Below, piece after piece: positions 15,122-24,551 of a DNA stretch of 32,567 bases (positions are counted from its first letter, which is position 1; each line of letters starts with the position of its first letter). Made by a program: the position numbers and the translations under genes. The DNA is from an uncultured Bacilli bacterium. GTDB lineage: Bacteria > Bacillota_I > Bacilli_A > RFN20 > CAG-631. The stretch covers positions 1-32,567 of the forward strand of contig CANQTM010000001.1 of NCBI GenBank assembly GCA_947626825.1, read 5' to 3'. The notes under the pieces were generated by a model. It saw only the letters and a program-made list of their open reading frames with translations, made no database searches and was not told where the DNA came from.

Positions 15122-17611
15122 ATGAAAAAGAAAAGTTTATTGTTGTTACTGATGGCTGCCTTTTGCATGACTGGTTGTGGAGAAAAAACAAATAATTCAA
15201 GTTCTGCATCAGTTGGAAGTCAAAGCGATAGCTCATCAAGTGCTCCGATAGTAGTAACTCCTGCTAATGGGGCTTATTCATTTGTTGCTTCTTCATATGA
15301 AGAAAGAACAAAAATTCTAGGTGTACTAGAAAAATATGCTGTTGATAATTATTTAACAGGTATTACATTATATGAGGATGGCGGTTACGTAATGTATGAT
15401 CCAGCTGTTAAGAAAGGAACAAACACATACATTCCAGGATATGGATTTGGTATTCTTTCTGAAGGAGAAATTACTCAAGATTTAAAACAAGAAACAAATC
15501 CTTCTTGGAAAAGATATTATCACCAATATGAAACTGAAGATCCAAATACATTGAATTATATGAATGATAAAGGTTCAGTAGTTGGTGGTTATGTAGGTTA
15601 TTTTTCAAGTTCATATTTTGATACAAAAATGAATGAAACTAAAGATGGTTATGAATGGTATGGTTTACTATCTAAAGATGATCGTCCTGTAGCATTAAAT
15701 GCTGACGAAAGTGGCTTAGCAACTAGATATAGAATCGAAGTTAAAACAGGTTCTGAATTTAAATATGGTACAGCAAGTAGTAAATTTGCATCATATAATG
15801 GTCGTGAAGTTGCTTTGGATGATTATCTTACACCTTATAAAATATTGTATACAAAGGCTTATGGTATGGAACGTGGCGCTGACAATTTATCAGGTTCAGG
15901 TTCACTTAAGGGTTTACAAACATATTATAATGCTTCAGAAAGTGGCTTTAATGCTGAAGAATTTGCAAAAATTGGTATTGATGCATCTACTGAAAATGGT
16001 AAAAATTATTTAACATTTGAATTTAATTTACCAACAAATCAATTTTATGCAATGTATTATATTTCAAGTTCATTTTTAACTTCACCAGTACCTGAACAAT
16101 TTATTAAAGATTTAGGAAATGGTAGTTTTGATGAAGGTGTTAAAGTATATGCAAACTTCTCAAGTGATTTAACTTTATCACCAGTTGATACAACATTATC
16201 AACAGGACCATACATGGTTGAAAAATGGGATCCAGGTAAAGAATTTGTCTTTAAAAGAAATCCAAATTTTGTTGCTGACAATAGATATAAAATTGCAGGT
16301 ATTCATGTAAAAATTTTACCTGCAGCTAAAACAGATCCATTAGCTGCATTTAACCAATTCCTTGAAGGCTATCTTCATGCTTCATCAATTCCAGTAGCAG
16401 AATTAGCTGAATATAAAACTGATGAAAGAACAACAACAACATTAGGTTCTTCTACTACAAAATTTAATTTAAATACTTGTACAAAAGAAGAATGGGAAAA
16501 ATTATTTGGTGTAAATGGTTCAGTAGCTCAAGCACAAAGTACATCTGGTTATTGGGCTGTTAAACCAATTATGAGTAATAGAGATTTCGTTCGTGGATTA
16601 AGTTATGCAATTAATAGAAAACAAATTGCTGATAAAATTGGCTTAACTCCTTCAATTAATTACTTTGGTTCTTCATATATGTCAAATCCTGAAGTAGGTA
16701 TTTCATATAATAGTACACAAGAACATAAGGATGCTATTAAAGATTTACTAGAAGGAACTGATGAATATGGGTATTCAGAAAATAGAGCTAAAGCAGCATT
16801 TAAGAAAGCTTGTGATGATTTAATTGCATCTGGCGCATATAAAAAAGGAGATAACATTGAACTTGAAGTTGTTTATATGTCACAAAACAATGTTACAAAT
16901 TTTGGCGCAGATGTTGAAAAATATTGGAGTGATGCATTTAATAGTTGTGGTGGAGGTTTAACACTTTCATTTAAACATTTCATTCCTGACAATTGGCAAG
17001 ATGTATATTTCAAAAAAATGATGATTGGTCAATATGATATAGGTTTTGGTGGTATTGAAGGAAATCCATTAAATCCATTAAACTTCTTAGAAGTATTAAA
17101 AAGCGATAATTCATCAACATTTACTTTAAACTGGGGTCTTGATACAAATGTATGTACTGATGAAATTGAATATCAAGGACATAATTGGTCATTTGATGCT
17201 TTATGGCAAGCAGCTGATCAAGGTGCTTATGTTGAAGATGGATGTGTTGTTTCAAATTACGATGTTTTATCTGCTCCAGTAGCAGTTGCTAATGCTGATG
17301 GTTCATATACAGTTACAGCAACAGTTAAAACAATTAATATTGAAAATGTTTCTACAGAATTTTTACAAGGTGTTATCTTCGATTACGCAACAGGTGATGA
17401 TTATGATGAAGATGTATTAGAACTTGTATCAAATGAAAACGGAGTAGTAACATTAAAAATTTCTAAGGAATTAGCAGATAAATATAAAGATTTTATTGCT
17501 GAAAATCCAGGTGCTGAAGCAAATCTAGGTATTGATTTCTATTTTAGTAGTACAGTATGTGGTATTTCAAATATGCCATTAATAACAATGCCTTTTGCTT
17601 TCCCAGAGTAG
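15122..17611 (+). CDS. oppA: Oligopeptide ABC transporter substrate-binding lipoprotein
   Basis: 829 residues. The lipobox ends at C19 (CMTGC), followed by a Ser/Asn-rich linker. The body matches the family 5 solute-binding fold: STGPYMVEKWDPGKEFVFKRNP (about 360-380), then the later FVRGLSYAINRKQIAD segment typical of OppA/DppA. It is much longer than the usual 540-600; the last roughly 115 residues look like an added beta-rich domain. It captures peptides outside the cell for OppBC. The gene is first in oppABCDF and is separated from oppB by a strong hairpin, which usually means oppA is made in excess over the membrane parts. Confidence 0.93.
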   Translation: MKKKSLLLLLMAAFCMTGCGEKTNNSSSASVGSQSDSSSSAPIVVTPANGAYSFVASSYEERTKILGVLEKYAVDNYLTGITLYEDGGYVMYDPAVKKGTNTYIPGYGFGILSEGEITQDLKQETNPSWKRYYHQYETEDPNTLNYMNDKGSVVGGYVGYFSSSYFDTKMNETKDGYEWYGLLSKDDRPVALNADESGLATRYRIEVKTGSEFKYGTASSKFASYNGREVALDDYLTPYKILYTKAYGMERGADNLSGSGSLKGLQTYYNASESGFNAEEFAKIGIDASTENGKNYLTFEFNLPTNQFYAMYYISSSFLTSPVPEQFIKDLGNGSFDEGVKVYANFSSDLTLSPVDTTLSTGPYMVEKWDPGKEFVFKRNPNFVADNRYKIAGIHVKILPAAKTDPLAAFNQFLEGYLHASSIPVAELAEYKTDERTTTTLGSSTTKFNLNTCTKEEWEKLFGVNGSVAQAQSTSGYWAVKPIMSNRDFVRGLSYAINRKQIADKIGLTPSINYFGSSYMSNPEVGISYNSTQEHKDAIKDLLEGTDEYGYSENRAKAAFKKACDDLIASGAYKKGDNIELEVVYMSQNNVTNFGADVEKYWSDAFNSCGGGLTLSFKHFIPDNWQDVYFKKMMIGQYDIGFGGIEGNPLNPLNFLEVLKSDNSSTFTLNWGLDTNVCTDEIEYQGHNWSFDALWQAADQGAYVEDGCVVSNYDVLSAPVAVANADGSYTVTATVKTINIENVSTEFLQGVIFDYATGDDYDEDVLELVSNENGVVTLKISKELADKYKDFIAENPGAEANLGIDFYFSSTVCGISNMPLITMPFAFPE

Positions 17612-17631
17612 AATTATAAAAACTCTTTAAA

Positions 17632-17680
17632 ACAAATTTATTTAGGATTAGTGTCAAAAAGATACTAATCCTAAATTTGT
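17632..17680 (+). other. Intercistronic hairpin oppA-oppB
   Basis: Right arm 17664-17680 (17 nt) pairs fully with 17632-17652 except for a 4-nt bulge; 11-nt loop. It is followed by A-rich, not T-rich, sequence, so it is probably an mRNA 3'-end stabiliser after oppA and not a terminator. Confidence 0.75.
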
Positions 17681-17712
17681 AAAATAAAAAAGGAAAGTGA
17701 GGAAATTATTTT

Positions 17713-18747
17713 ATGTGGAAATATGTTTTAAAAAGAATAATTCTTGCCCTCATTACAACTTTTATCATACTTTCTTTAACTTTTATTTTAATGAAATTAT
17801 TGCCATTTCCACTAGGCGTTGGTAATGAAAATGAACAAGCAAGTTATTATAATCATCAAGTATATTTAGGATTTGTTTTTGATTCAAAAGTACCATTAAA
17901 TGGCAAAGAAAGTTTGTGGTCTTATGTTGATTCAGATAGAATATCACATTATTATTACCAAGTTCCAGTGATGCAACAATATTTTTCATGGCTTAGAAAT
18001 ATTTTTCTTCATTGGGATTGGGGTGTTTCAAATAAAATAATGCCTAATGTCAATGCAATTAACATTATTTTAAGTAGATTGCCTAATTCAATGTATCTAA
18101 ATATTATTTCTGTTATTATTTCAGTACCATTAGGAATTATTTTAGGAATTATTGCAGCATTAAAGAAAAATTCTTTAACAGATAATATTATTTCAACATT
18201 AGTAATGGTTTTTATTTCTATACCAAGTTTTGTATTAATCACATTTTTGATTTTATTTTTTGGTTATAAAACCCATTGGTTACCACCTCAATGGCCATCA
18301 GATACGGCACCAATATCTCAAAAAATAGCTGCCTTTGTCATACCAGTTATGGCTTTATCATTTGGTTCAATTTGTGGTTATTGTCGTTTTACAAGAGCTG
18401 AATTATGTGAAGTAATGTCTAGTGAATATTTACTTTTAGCAAGAACAAAAGGTTTAACAAAAAAACAAGCAATTTTAAGACATGCATTAAGAAATGCTAT
18501 GGTACCAATCGTACCATCAATTTTAGCAGAATTTATTTCTATTTTAGGAGGATCGATGATTCTTGAAAATTTATATGGAATTCCAGGCATTGGCGATTTG
18601 TTTGTAAAAGCTTTAAATGCTCCTGATTATAATGTTTTATTTGTTGATATGGCATTATTTACTACAATTAGTTTATTAGCAGGAGTTTTGTTAGATATTT
18701 CATATGGCTTTATTGATCCTAGAATTAGAATGGGGGCAAAGAAATAA
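17713..18747 (+). CDS. oppB: Oligopeptide ABC transporter permease OppB
   Basis: 344 residues, six predicted helices. The N-terminus MWKYVLKRIILALIT is typical of OppB/DppB. The cytoplasmic EAA loop runs through ARTKGLTKKQAILRHALRNA (about 240-260), followed by GGSMILENLYGIPGIGDL. The first external loop (about 35-95) is somewhat longer than usual. With OppC it forms the peptide channel. GAGGAAA precedes ATG 17713. It ends one base before oppC. Confidence 0.95.
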   Translation: MWKYVLKRIILALITTFIILSLTFILMKLLPFPLGVGNENEQASYYNHQVYLGFVFDSKVPLNGKESLWSYVDSDRISHYYYQVPVMQQYFSWLRNIFLHWDWGVSNKIMPNVNAINIILSRLPNSMYLNIISVIISVPLGIILGIIAALKKNSLTDNIISTLVMVFISIPSFVLITFLILFFGYKTHWLPPQWPSDTAPISQKIAAFVIPVMALSFGSICGYCRFTRAELCEVMSSEYLLLARTKGLTKKQAILRHALRNAMVPIVPSILAEFISILGGSMILENLYGIPGIGDLFVKALNAPDYNVLFVDMALFTTISLLAGVLLDISYGFIDPRIRMGAKK

Positions 18748-18748
18748 T

Positions 18749-20635
18749 ATGAAAGTTTATAATCAAGAAAATTATCATATTGATAAAAGCAAATTTTCTT
18801 TTGCTCATGAAAATAAAAAAATTACTGATAGCAAGTTTGATACAAAGCCTACAACTTTTGCCAAAGATGCATTTAAAAGATTTTGTAAAAATAAATCATC
18901 AGTTGTAGCAGCATTTATTATTGGATTTTTGCTTTTAGGTTCTTTTTTAATTCCACTAATTGATACAAACGATATTAAATCTGTTCATCCAGATCAAAGT
19001 TTATTGATTCCTAAAATTTTTAATGCAGGAACAGGATTTTGGGATGGAACAAAAAAATATAATAATATTGCTTATAGTGCAGAAGATGAAGCGCCTTTAG
19101 GTTTTAAAAAAGATGCAATAATTTCTATGGAAGTTTCAGGTATTGAATATATTAATCAGCCTTATAAATATGCATTAGGTGGCTATTTAAAAATAGCAAC
19201 AGAAGACATGTTGCAAAATAAAGATGAAACTTTTGATGGCAAAATTAAATTTCTTCGTAATTATAAAACATTTAATTATGATCCAATTTATAATTATCAA
19301 TTAAATGTTAATTTAGGTGATATAGATAATATAACAGATGATAGTTCATTAGGCGAATATCGTATTCGAATGCAAACAAATTCACAATTTATTGAAATAC
19401 AAGATTGGTCAAAGAATTTTGGTGAAATATCAATTAATTTAAATGATATTGTTAAAGAGAAGGTTACTTCAGCTCAAATAAGATTTGAAGTAAAACCACA
19501 AATTAATAAATATTCTTATCTATTAATTAAAAATATTAATATTAGTTGTGATAATGAAGAAATTAATGAATTATTAAGTACAATTTCTTTTGATGATGCT
19601 AATGCAGCTGCCTTAATTCAAAAACAAGATAATGGTACTTTTCCTAATATGTATTGGCAAAGTAATGCTAATAGAGACATCTATCAAGCAGAAAAAAGAT
19701 CAGTATCATTTGTATATGATCAATATGAAGATGTTTTTGGAAAAAGAAATATGGCATTAGGTAGTTTAAGATTAAATGAATATATTGAAAAAGGTTGGGT
19801 TGAATATGATTATAATATTGGACCTGAATCATTTAAAGTTTTAGATGAAAATAGTCCTGTGATTCAAATATATTCACAAACATATGATTCTACTTATGAT
19901 ATTTATACTTTAAATGCTGATATTATTTATTATAAATATATTGGTATGAAAAAAATGCCAAAATATATTTTTGGTACAGATATTAGCGGTAAAGATATTT
20001 TTAAATTAGCATTTAGCTCATTAAAAACATCATTATTAATTGCTATTTTATCTAGTGCTGTTTGTTTATTTGTTGGGCTAGTTTGGGGCTCAATATCTGG
20101 ATATTTTGGTGGCAATGTTGACTTAGTTATGGAAAGATTTTGCGAAATATTAAGTGGTGTTCCATGGATTGTTGTTATGACTTTAACAATATTAATTTTA
20201 GGCAATAATATAGGTACATTTGCTTTAGCATTATGTTTGACAGGATGGATTGGTGTTGCAAGTAGAACAAGAACACAATTCTATAGATTTAAAGGTCGTG
20301 AATATGTTTTAGCAAGTAGAACACTAGGATCAAGTGACACACGTTTAATATTTAAGCATATTTTGCCAAACGCTTTAGGTACAATAGTGACTTCATCAGT
20401 TTTGATGATTCCAAGTGTTATTTTTTCAGAAGCGACACTTGCATATTTAAATCTAGGTTTACAAGGTGTTGATTCATTTGGTGTTTTATTATCTGATAAT
20501 CAGCAATATCTAGCAACATATCCTGCTTTAATTGTTTTTCCAGCAATTATTATCTCTTTATTAATGATTTCGTTTAACTTATTTGGTAATGGTTTAAGGG
20601 ATGCTTTAAATCCATCTTTGAAAGGTAGTGATTAA
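18749..20635 (+). CDS. oppC: Oligopeptide ABC transporter permease OppC with giant external insert
   Basis: 628 residues, about twice the usual 300. The first helix is at 51-71, the conserved FGTDISGKDIF is only at 408-418, and the core with EAA loop SRTLGSSDTRLIFKHILPNA and SEATLAYLNLGLQG follows. In normal OppC the first helix and GTD motif are 30-60 residues apart; here about 330 residues lie between, on the outer face. The insert is rich in strand-like aromatic/polar patterns and has no recognised motif. ATG 18749 starts one base after the oppB stop (weak site GGGGGC); an upstream start at 18704 inside oppB is rejected. The channel half looks intact. Confidence 0.93.
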   Translation: MKVYNQENYHIDKSKFSFAHENKKITDSKFDTKPTTFAKDAFKRFCKNKSSVVAAFIIGFLLLGSFLIPLIDTNDIKSVHPDQSLLIPKIFNAGTGFWDGTKKYNNIAYSAEDEAPLGFKKDAIISMEVSGIEYINQPYKYALGGYLKIATEDMLQNKDETFDGKIKFLRNYKTFNYDPIYNYQLNVNLGDIDNITDDSSLGEYRIRMQTNSQFIEIQDWSKNFGEISINLNDIVKEKVTSAQIRFEVKPQINKYSYLLIKNINISCDNEEINELLSTISFDDANAAALIQKQDNGTFPNMYWQSNANRDIYQAEKRSVSFVYDQYEDVFGKRNMALGSLRLNEYIEKGWVEYDYNIGPESFKVLDENSPVIQIYSQTYDSTYDIYTLNADIIYYKYIGMKKMPKYIFGTDISGKDIFKLAFSSLKTSLLIAILSSAVCLFVGLVWGSISGYFGGNVDLVMERFCEILSGVPWIVVMTLTILILGNNIGTFALALCLTGWIGVASRTRTQFYRFKGREYVLASRTLGSSDTRLIFKHILPNALGTIVTSSVLMIPSVIFSEATLAYLNLGLQGVDSFGVLLSDNQQYLATYPALIVFPAIIISLLMISFNLFGNGLRDALNPSLKGSD

Positions 20636-20636
20636 A

Positions 20637-22121
20637 ATGCCAGAAAAAATATTATCTGTCAATAATTTAGTTATCAATTTTAAAACTGACAATGGCATTT
20701 TAAAAGCTGTTAGAGATGTCTCTTTTGATTTATATAAAGGTGAGACATTATGTATTGTTGGGGAATCAGGGTCAGGAAAATCAGTAACCTCAAAAGCAAT
20801 AATGGGAATTTTAGCAAATAATGCCATTATTGAAGGCGGAGAAATAATGTATCAAGGAGAAAATCTTTTAGAAGTTTCCGAAGAAGAATTTCATAAAATC
20901 CGTGGTCATAAAATAGGCATGATTTTCCAAGATCCATTATCATCTTTAAATCCAATAGTAAGAATTGGAAAACAAATAACTGAAGCAACATTAATTAATT
21001 CTAATAAATTAAAATTAATGTATGAAGATTTAATATCAAATGATTTAGTTGCTTATAAAAATACTATTGCTAAAAAGAAAATACAACTTAATAATATTAA
21101 TAATAATATTAATTCATTAAAAAAAGAATTTTCTTCATTTGATTCATCAAAAAAATCATCATTAAAACAAGAATATGCTGATAAAATACAAAAATTAAAT
21201 GAAGATAAAGAAAAAATAAAAAAAGAATTTTCAATTAAAATTAAACCTTTATTAGAAAAATTAAATAAATCAAAAAAAGTAGCTAAACAAAAAGTTAAAG
21301 AATATAAATTAAGCGTTTTAAGTGAAAAGAAAAAATTATTAAATGAAAATTCAATAATACTAACACGATGCATTACTAAAAAAGAGAAAAATGAAGCCCT
21401 AAAACAAAGAAAACAAATAAAGCAAGATTGTATTAATAAATTAAAAATCACAAAAGCTGAAGCTAAAAAAAGAGCTTTAGAAATTATGAGAGAAGTTGGT
21501 ATTCCACAACCAGAAAAAAGATTTAAACAATATCCATTTGAATTTTCTGGTGGAATGCGACAAAGAATAGTTATTGCTATTGCCTTAACAGAAACACCTG
21601 AAATTCTAATTTGTGATGAACCTACAACAGCTCTTGATGTAACAATTCAAGCGCAAATTCTAGAATTAATTAAAAAAATTCAAAAAGATAGAAAATTATC
21701 TTGTATTTTTATTACACATGATTTAGGTGTTGTGGCAAATATGGCTGATAGAGTTGCTGTTATGTATGCTGGTAAAATAGTAGAATATGGAACAGCCAAA
21801 GAAATCTTTTTTGAACCAAAGCACCCATATACATGGGCTTTATTATCTTCAATTCCAGATGTTGATAGTAAAGAAAGGTTAGAAACTATTCCTGGTACTC
21901 CTCCAAATATGATTTATCCACCAAAAGGTGATGCTTTTGCATTAAGAAGTAAATATGCAATGCAAATTGATTTTGAAGAGGAACCACCATTTTTTAAAAT
22001 ATCAGACACTCATTATGCAGCTACTTGGTTATTACATCCAGATGCTCCAAAAGTTAAAATGCCAAAAATTGTTGAAGAAAGAATAAAAAAATCTTTAAAG
22101 GATTACAAAAAGGAGGTCTAA
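20637..22121 (+). CDS. oppD: Oligopeptide ABC transporter ATPase OppD with coiled-coil insert
   Basis: 494 residues (usual 330-360). Walker A GESGSGKS (42-49), Q-loop Q98, signature FSGGMRQR (303-310), Walker B ILICDE (323-328) and H-loop H361 are all present. About 150 residues (121-270), Lys/Glu/Asn-rich with heptad-like spacing, are inserted in the helical subdomain between GKQITEAT and AEAKKRALEIMREVGIP. The C-terminal peptide-transporter extension (HPYTWALLSSIP) is normal. ATG 20637 comes one base after the oppC stop, 11 nt after AAAGG; a GTG at 20628 is too close. It powers OppBC from the cytoplasm. Confidence 0.95.
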   Translation: MPEKILSVNNLVINFKTDNGILKAVRDVSFDLYKGETLCIVGESGSGKSVTSKAIMGILANNAIIEGGEIMYQGENLLEVSEEEFHKIRGHKIGMIFQDPLSSLNPIVRIGKQITEATLINSNKLKLMYEDLISNDLVAYKNTIAKKKIQLNNINNNINSLKKEFSSFDSSKKSSLKQEYADKIQKLNEDKEKIKKEFSIKIKPLLEKLNKSKKVAKQKVKEYKLSVLSEKKKLLNENSIILTRCITKKEKNEALKQRKQIKQDCINKLKITKAEAKKRALEIMREVGIPQPEKRFKQYPFEFSGGMRQRIVIAIALTETPEILICDEPTTALDVTIQAQILELIKKIQKDRKLSCIFITHDLGVVANMADRVAVMYAGKIVEYGTAKEIFFEPKHPYTWALLSSIPDVDSKERLETIPGTPPNMIYPPKGDAFALRSKYAMQIDFEEEPPFFKISDTHYAATWLLHPDAPKVKMPKIVEERIKKSLKDYKKEV

Positions 22122-23501
22122 ATGATGAGCAATAGACGAAAAGAAAACGATTATAATTTAGATCAAGAATTATTTAACAATATTGTAGCCAATGAAGATG
22201 GTAAAACATTAAGTGATGAACATGAAGATGAAAATAATATTGTTTTGTCGCCAAATATTGATAATAACGAAAAAAAATATGGAATACATCCACATTTAAA
22301 AAGAAAACAAGAATTAATTGATAGTGATATTTTATTATCTGTTAGAAATTTAAAACAATTTTTCTTTTTTGGTACTGGTTTTAATAAAAGTAAATTAAAA
22401 GCAGTTAGTAATATTAGTTTTGATGTGAAAAATGGAGAATGTTTTGGTATTGTTGGTGAATCTGGATGTGGAAAAACAACTACAGGACGTTCAATAATTA
22501 AGCTTTATGATATTACTTCTGGATCGGTTTATTATAAAGGCTTTAGAATTTCTGCAGGAGATCGTTGGAATAAAAAAGAAATTAAATATACTAATATTCG
22601 TTTAAAAGAATCGTTAAAAAAATTAAATAATGATGAAAAAAATGAACTTAGTAAAATTAATCTTGAAAAAAATTCTCAAGAATATGTCGACAAAGTATCA
22701 GAAATTAAAGACCGTTATTTTACTGAAAAGTTAAAAGTAAAATTTGAAGCTCAAGATATTATTTCTACTCAAAGGAAAAAAATAAATCAAATTAAATTTG
22801 ATAATCGTCATACTCCTAGGAAATTATTAAATGAAATTCAAATGATTTTCCAAGATCCAGTTGATTCATTAGATCCAAGAATGACAGTAGAAGATATCAT
22901 TCAAGAAGGACTTATTATTCAAGGACATCGTAATAAGGCTAAAAATCATAAAAAAGTAGTTGAAATGTTAGAAAAAGTTGGTTTAGTTGCTGAACATGCT
23001 TCGCGTTATCCACATGAATTTTCTGGTGGTCAAAGACAAAGAATTGGTATTGCCAGGGCCTTAATAATGAATCCTAAATTATTAATTTGTGACGAACCTA
23101 TTAGTGCCTTAGATGTTTCTATTAGAGCCCAAATCATTAATTTATTAAATGAATTAAAGGAAGAAATGGGGTTAACAATTATTTTTATTGCTCACGATTT
23201 ATCAGTAGTAAAATATTTTTGCAATCGCATAGCTGTAATGTATTTTGGTAAAATTGTTGAATTAGCAAGTAGTGATGAATTATTTGCTCATCCCCTTCAT
23301 CCATATACTAAATCATTATTATCAGCCATTCCAAAGCCTAATCCTTTAGTTGAAAAAACAAGAGTAAGGATATCTTATAATCCACATGAAACGCATGATT
23401 ATTCTATTGATAAACCAACAATGAAAGAGGTGTCTCCTAATCATTTTGTCTATTGTAATAATCATGAATTTATTAAATATCAAGAAGTTTTAAAAAAATA
23501 A
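22122..23501 (+). CDS. oppF: Oligopeptide ABC transporter ATPase OppF with charged insert
   Basis: 459 residues (usual 310-330). An acidic, Asn-rich N-terminal extension (1-68) precedes the ATPase. Walker A GESGCGKT (112-119), a charged helical insert at about 145-235, then Q-loop Q244, signature SGGQRQR (301-307), Walker B LLICDE (320-325) and H358. The insert lies before the Q-loop, whereas in OppD it lies after it. AGGAGG precedes two adjacent ATGs (22122, 22125) at acceptable spacing; the first is used. The TAA of oppD abuts the start. Last gene of the operon; a large inverted repeat follows. Confidence 0.95.
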   Translation: MMSNRRKENDYNLDQELFNNIVANEDGKTLSDEHEDENNIVLSPNIDNNEKKYGIHPHLKRKQELIDSDILLSVRNLKQFFFFGTGFNKSKLKAVSNISFDVKNGECFGIVGESGCGKTTTGRSIIKLYDITSGSVYYKGFRISAGDRWNKKEIKYTNIRLKESLKKLNNDEKNELSKINLEKNSQEYVDKVSEIKDRYFTEKLKVKFEAQDIISTQRKKINQIKFDNRHTPRKLLNEIQMIFQDPVDSLDPRMTVEDIIQEGLIIQGHRNKAKNHKKVVEMLEKVGLVAEHASRYPHEFSGGQRQRIGIARALIMNPKLLICDEPISALDVSIRAQIINLLNELKEEMGLTIIFIAHDLSVVKYFCNRIAVMYFGKIVELASSDELFAHPLHPYTKSLLSAIPKPNPLVEKTRVRISYNPHETHDYSIDKPTMKEVSPNHFVYCNNHEFIKYQEVLKK

Positions 23502-23545
23502 GAAACTGATATAACCCCAATAAAAGTAATATTACAAACAAAAAA

Positions 23546-23595
23546 CGTGTATAATTAAAACTCATTTATTAATATTTTAGTTTTAATTATACACG
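23546..23595 (+). terminator. Large hairpin after oppF
   Basis: A perfect 17-bp inverted repeat (23546-23562 with 23579-23595), 16-nt loop. No T-run follows, so it may be a processed 3' end or stabiliser and not a classic terminator. It is the only candidate end signal for opp. The rest of 23502-23741 shows nothing further. Confidence 0.6.
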
Positions 23596-23741
23596 AATTA
23601 TATTTTGATAATTTTAATACCAAATATTTTTTTAAAAAAGAAAATAATAATAAATATAATAAATAAAATTTTATTTCATTTTTTTCTTAGAATTAGTAAT
23701 ACATTTTAAAACAATTATATTTATAAAAGGAAAAAGTTCAA

Positions 23742-24305
23742 ATGATGAATACAATTTATATATTTTTTTTAAAAAAAAGTAAATTATTTTCAATGTTGAG
23801 TGTGATTTTCTTTGGCATTTTTGGAATTGTTGGATGTTCAAATGCTAGCAATTCTTCGGATACAAGCAATGTAAAATATCAATATTTGTATGAAGAAGAT
23901 TATGGTGAAAATTCGAAAAAAATAATAAATAATAAAGATGAATTAACCCAACAAGAATTATCTGTTTCTTGCGACCTAACAAAATATGATGAAACATATT
24001 TTTTAAACAATTATCTTTTGTTATTTAAATTTAATACATATTATGAAGAATCTAATTTAAAAATACAAGATAGCAAAATTATTAATGGTAATCAATTGTT
24101 AATTGATATATCGATTGATTCTCCAATTTATTATGAAGATCAACCTTTTGACGCTCAAATTTCATCTGAATTATTATTTGTTGATATTGCAAAAGATAGA
24201 GTCACTAATATTGAAAAATTAAATGTAGGTATATTAGTTATAAATTCTAGATTTGAAGATGTATATCGTTCTGCATATTACGATTGTGAAAAGATGAATA
24301 AATAA
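23742..24305 (+). CDS. Orphan lipoprotein, unknown function
   Basis: 187 residues. A hydrophobic signal segment ends in a lipobox with C32 (GIVGC), then a Ser/Asn linker and about 140 residues with no recognised domain; the pattern is mixed alpha/beta with many Tyr, Asp and Asn. AAAGG lies 11 nt before the first ATG (23742); a second ATG follows at once. It lies alone between the opp operon and an intrinsic terminator at 24381-24429, so it is probably monocistronic. A surface location is the only inference. Confidence 0.75.
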   Translation: MMNTIYIFFLKKSKLFSMLSVIFFGIFGIVGCSNASNSSDTSNVKYQYLYEEDYGENSKKIINNKDELTQQELSVSCDLTKYDETYFLNNYLLLFKFNTYYEESNLKIQDSKIINGNQLLIDISIDSPIYYEDQPFDAQISSELLFVDIAKDRVTNIEKLNVGILVINSRFEDVYRSAYYDCEKMNK

Positions 24306-24380
24306 CAAAAAAATTATTTTTCATTTAATCTCAAAAGTTTTTATTTTAATATAGATATTTAACTTTTTTAAAATAATTAT

Positions 24381-24429
24381 AGAAACTATAAGATAAATAC
24401 TGATTTTAAAACAATATAGTTTCTTTTTT
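24381..24429 (+). terminator. Intrinsic terminator after the orphan lipoprotein
   Basis: AGAAACTATA (24381-24390) pairs with TATAGTTTCT (24415-24424), 24-nt loop, followed by a T-run to 24429. Confidence 0.65.
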
Positions 24430-24458
24430 ATTTCATTTAAGTGGTAACAAAATTTCAT

Positions 24459-24524
24459 ATTAGTTTTTGTTTTGTCTCACATTAGTCTTTAATTTGTCTC
24501 GAATTAGTTTATTTTTCCGATAAA
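24459..24524. repeat. 22-bp tandem repeat, three units
   Basis: ATTAGT occurs at 24459, 24481 and 24503, and TTTGTCTC at 24471 and 24493, all with an exact 22-bp period. The third unit is degenerate. This could be an array of protein-binding sites or the end of a decayed IS21-like element, whose ends carry repeated sites; no transposase gene is present. Confidence 0.7.
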
Positions 24525-24551
24525 TGCGGCATTTTATAATAAAATTTAGTA

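Noticed and set aside
21053-21451. Minus-strand frame of 132 codons, Phe/Ser-rich, opposite the OppD insert
   Set aside because: It is the complement of the lysine-rich insert (AAA/GAA read as TTT/TTC) and not an independent gene.
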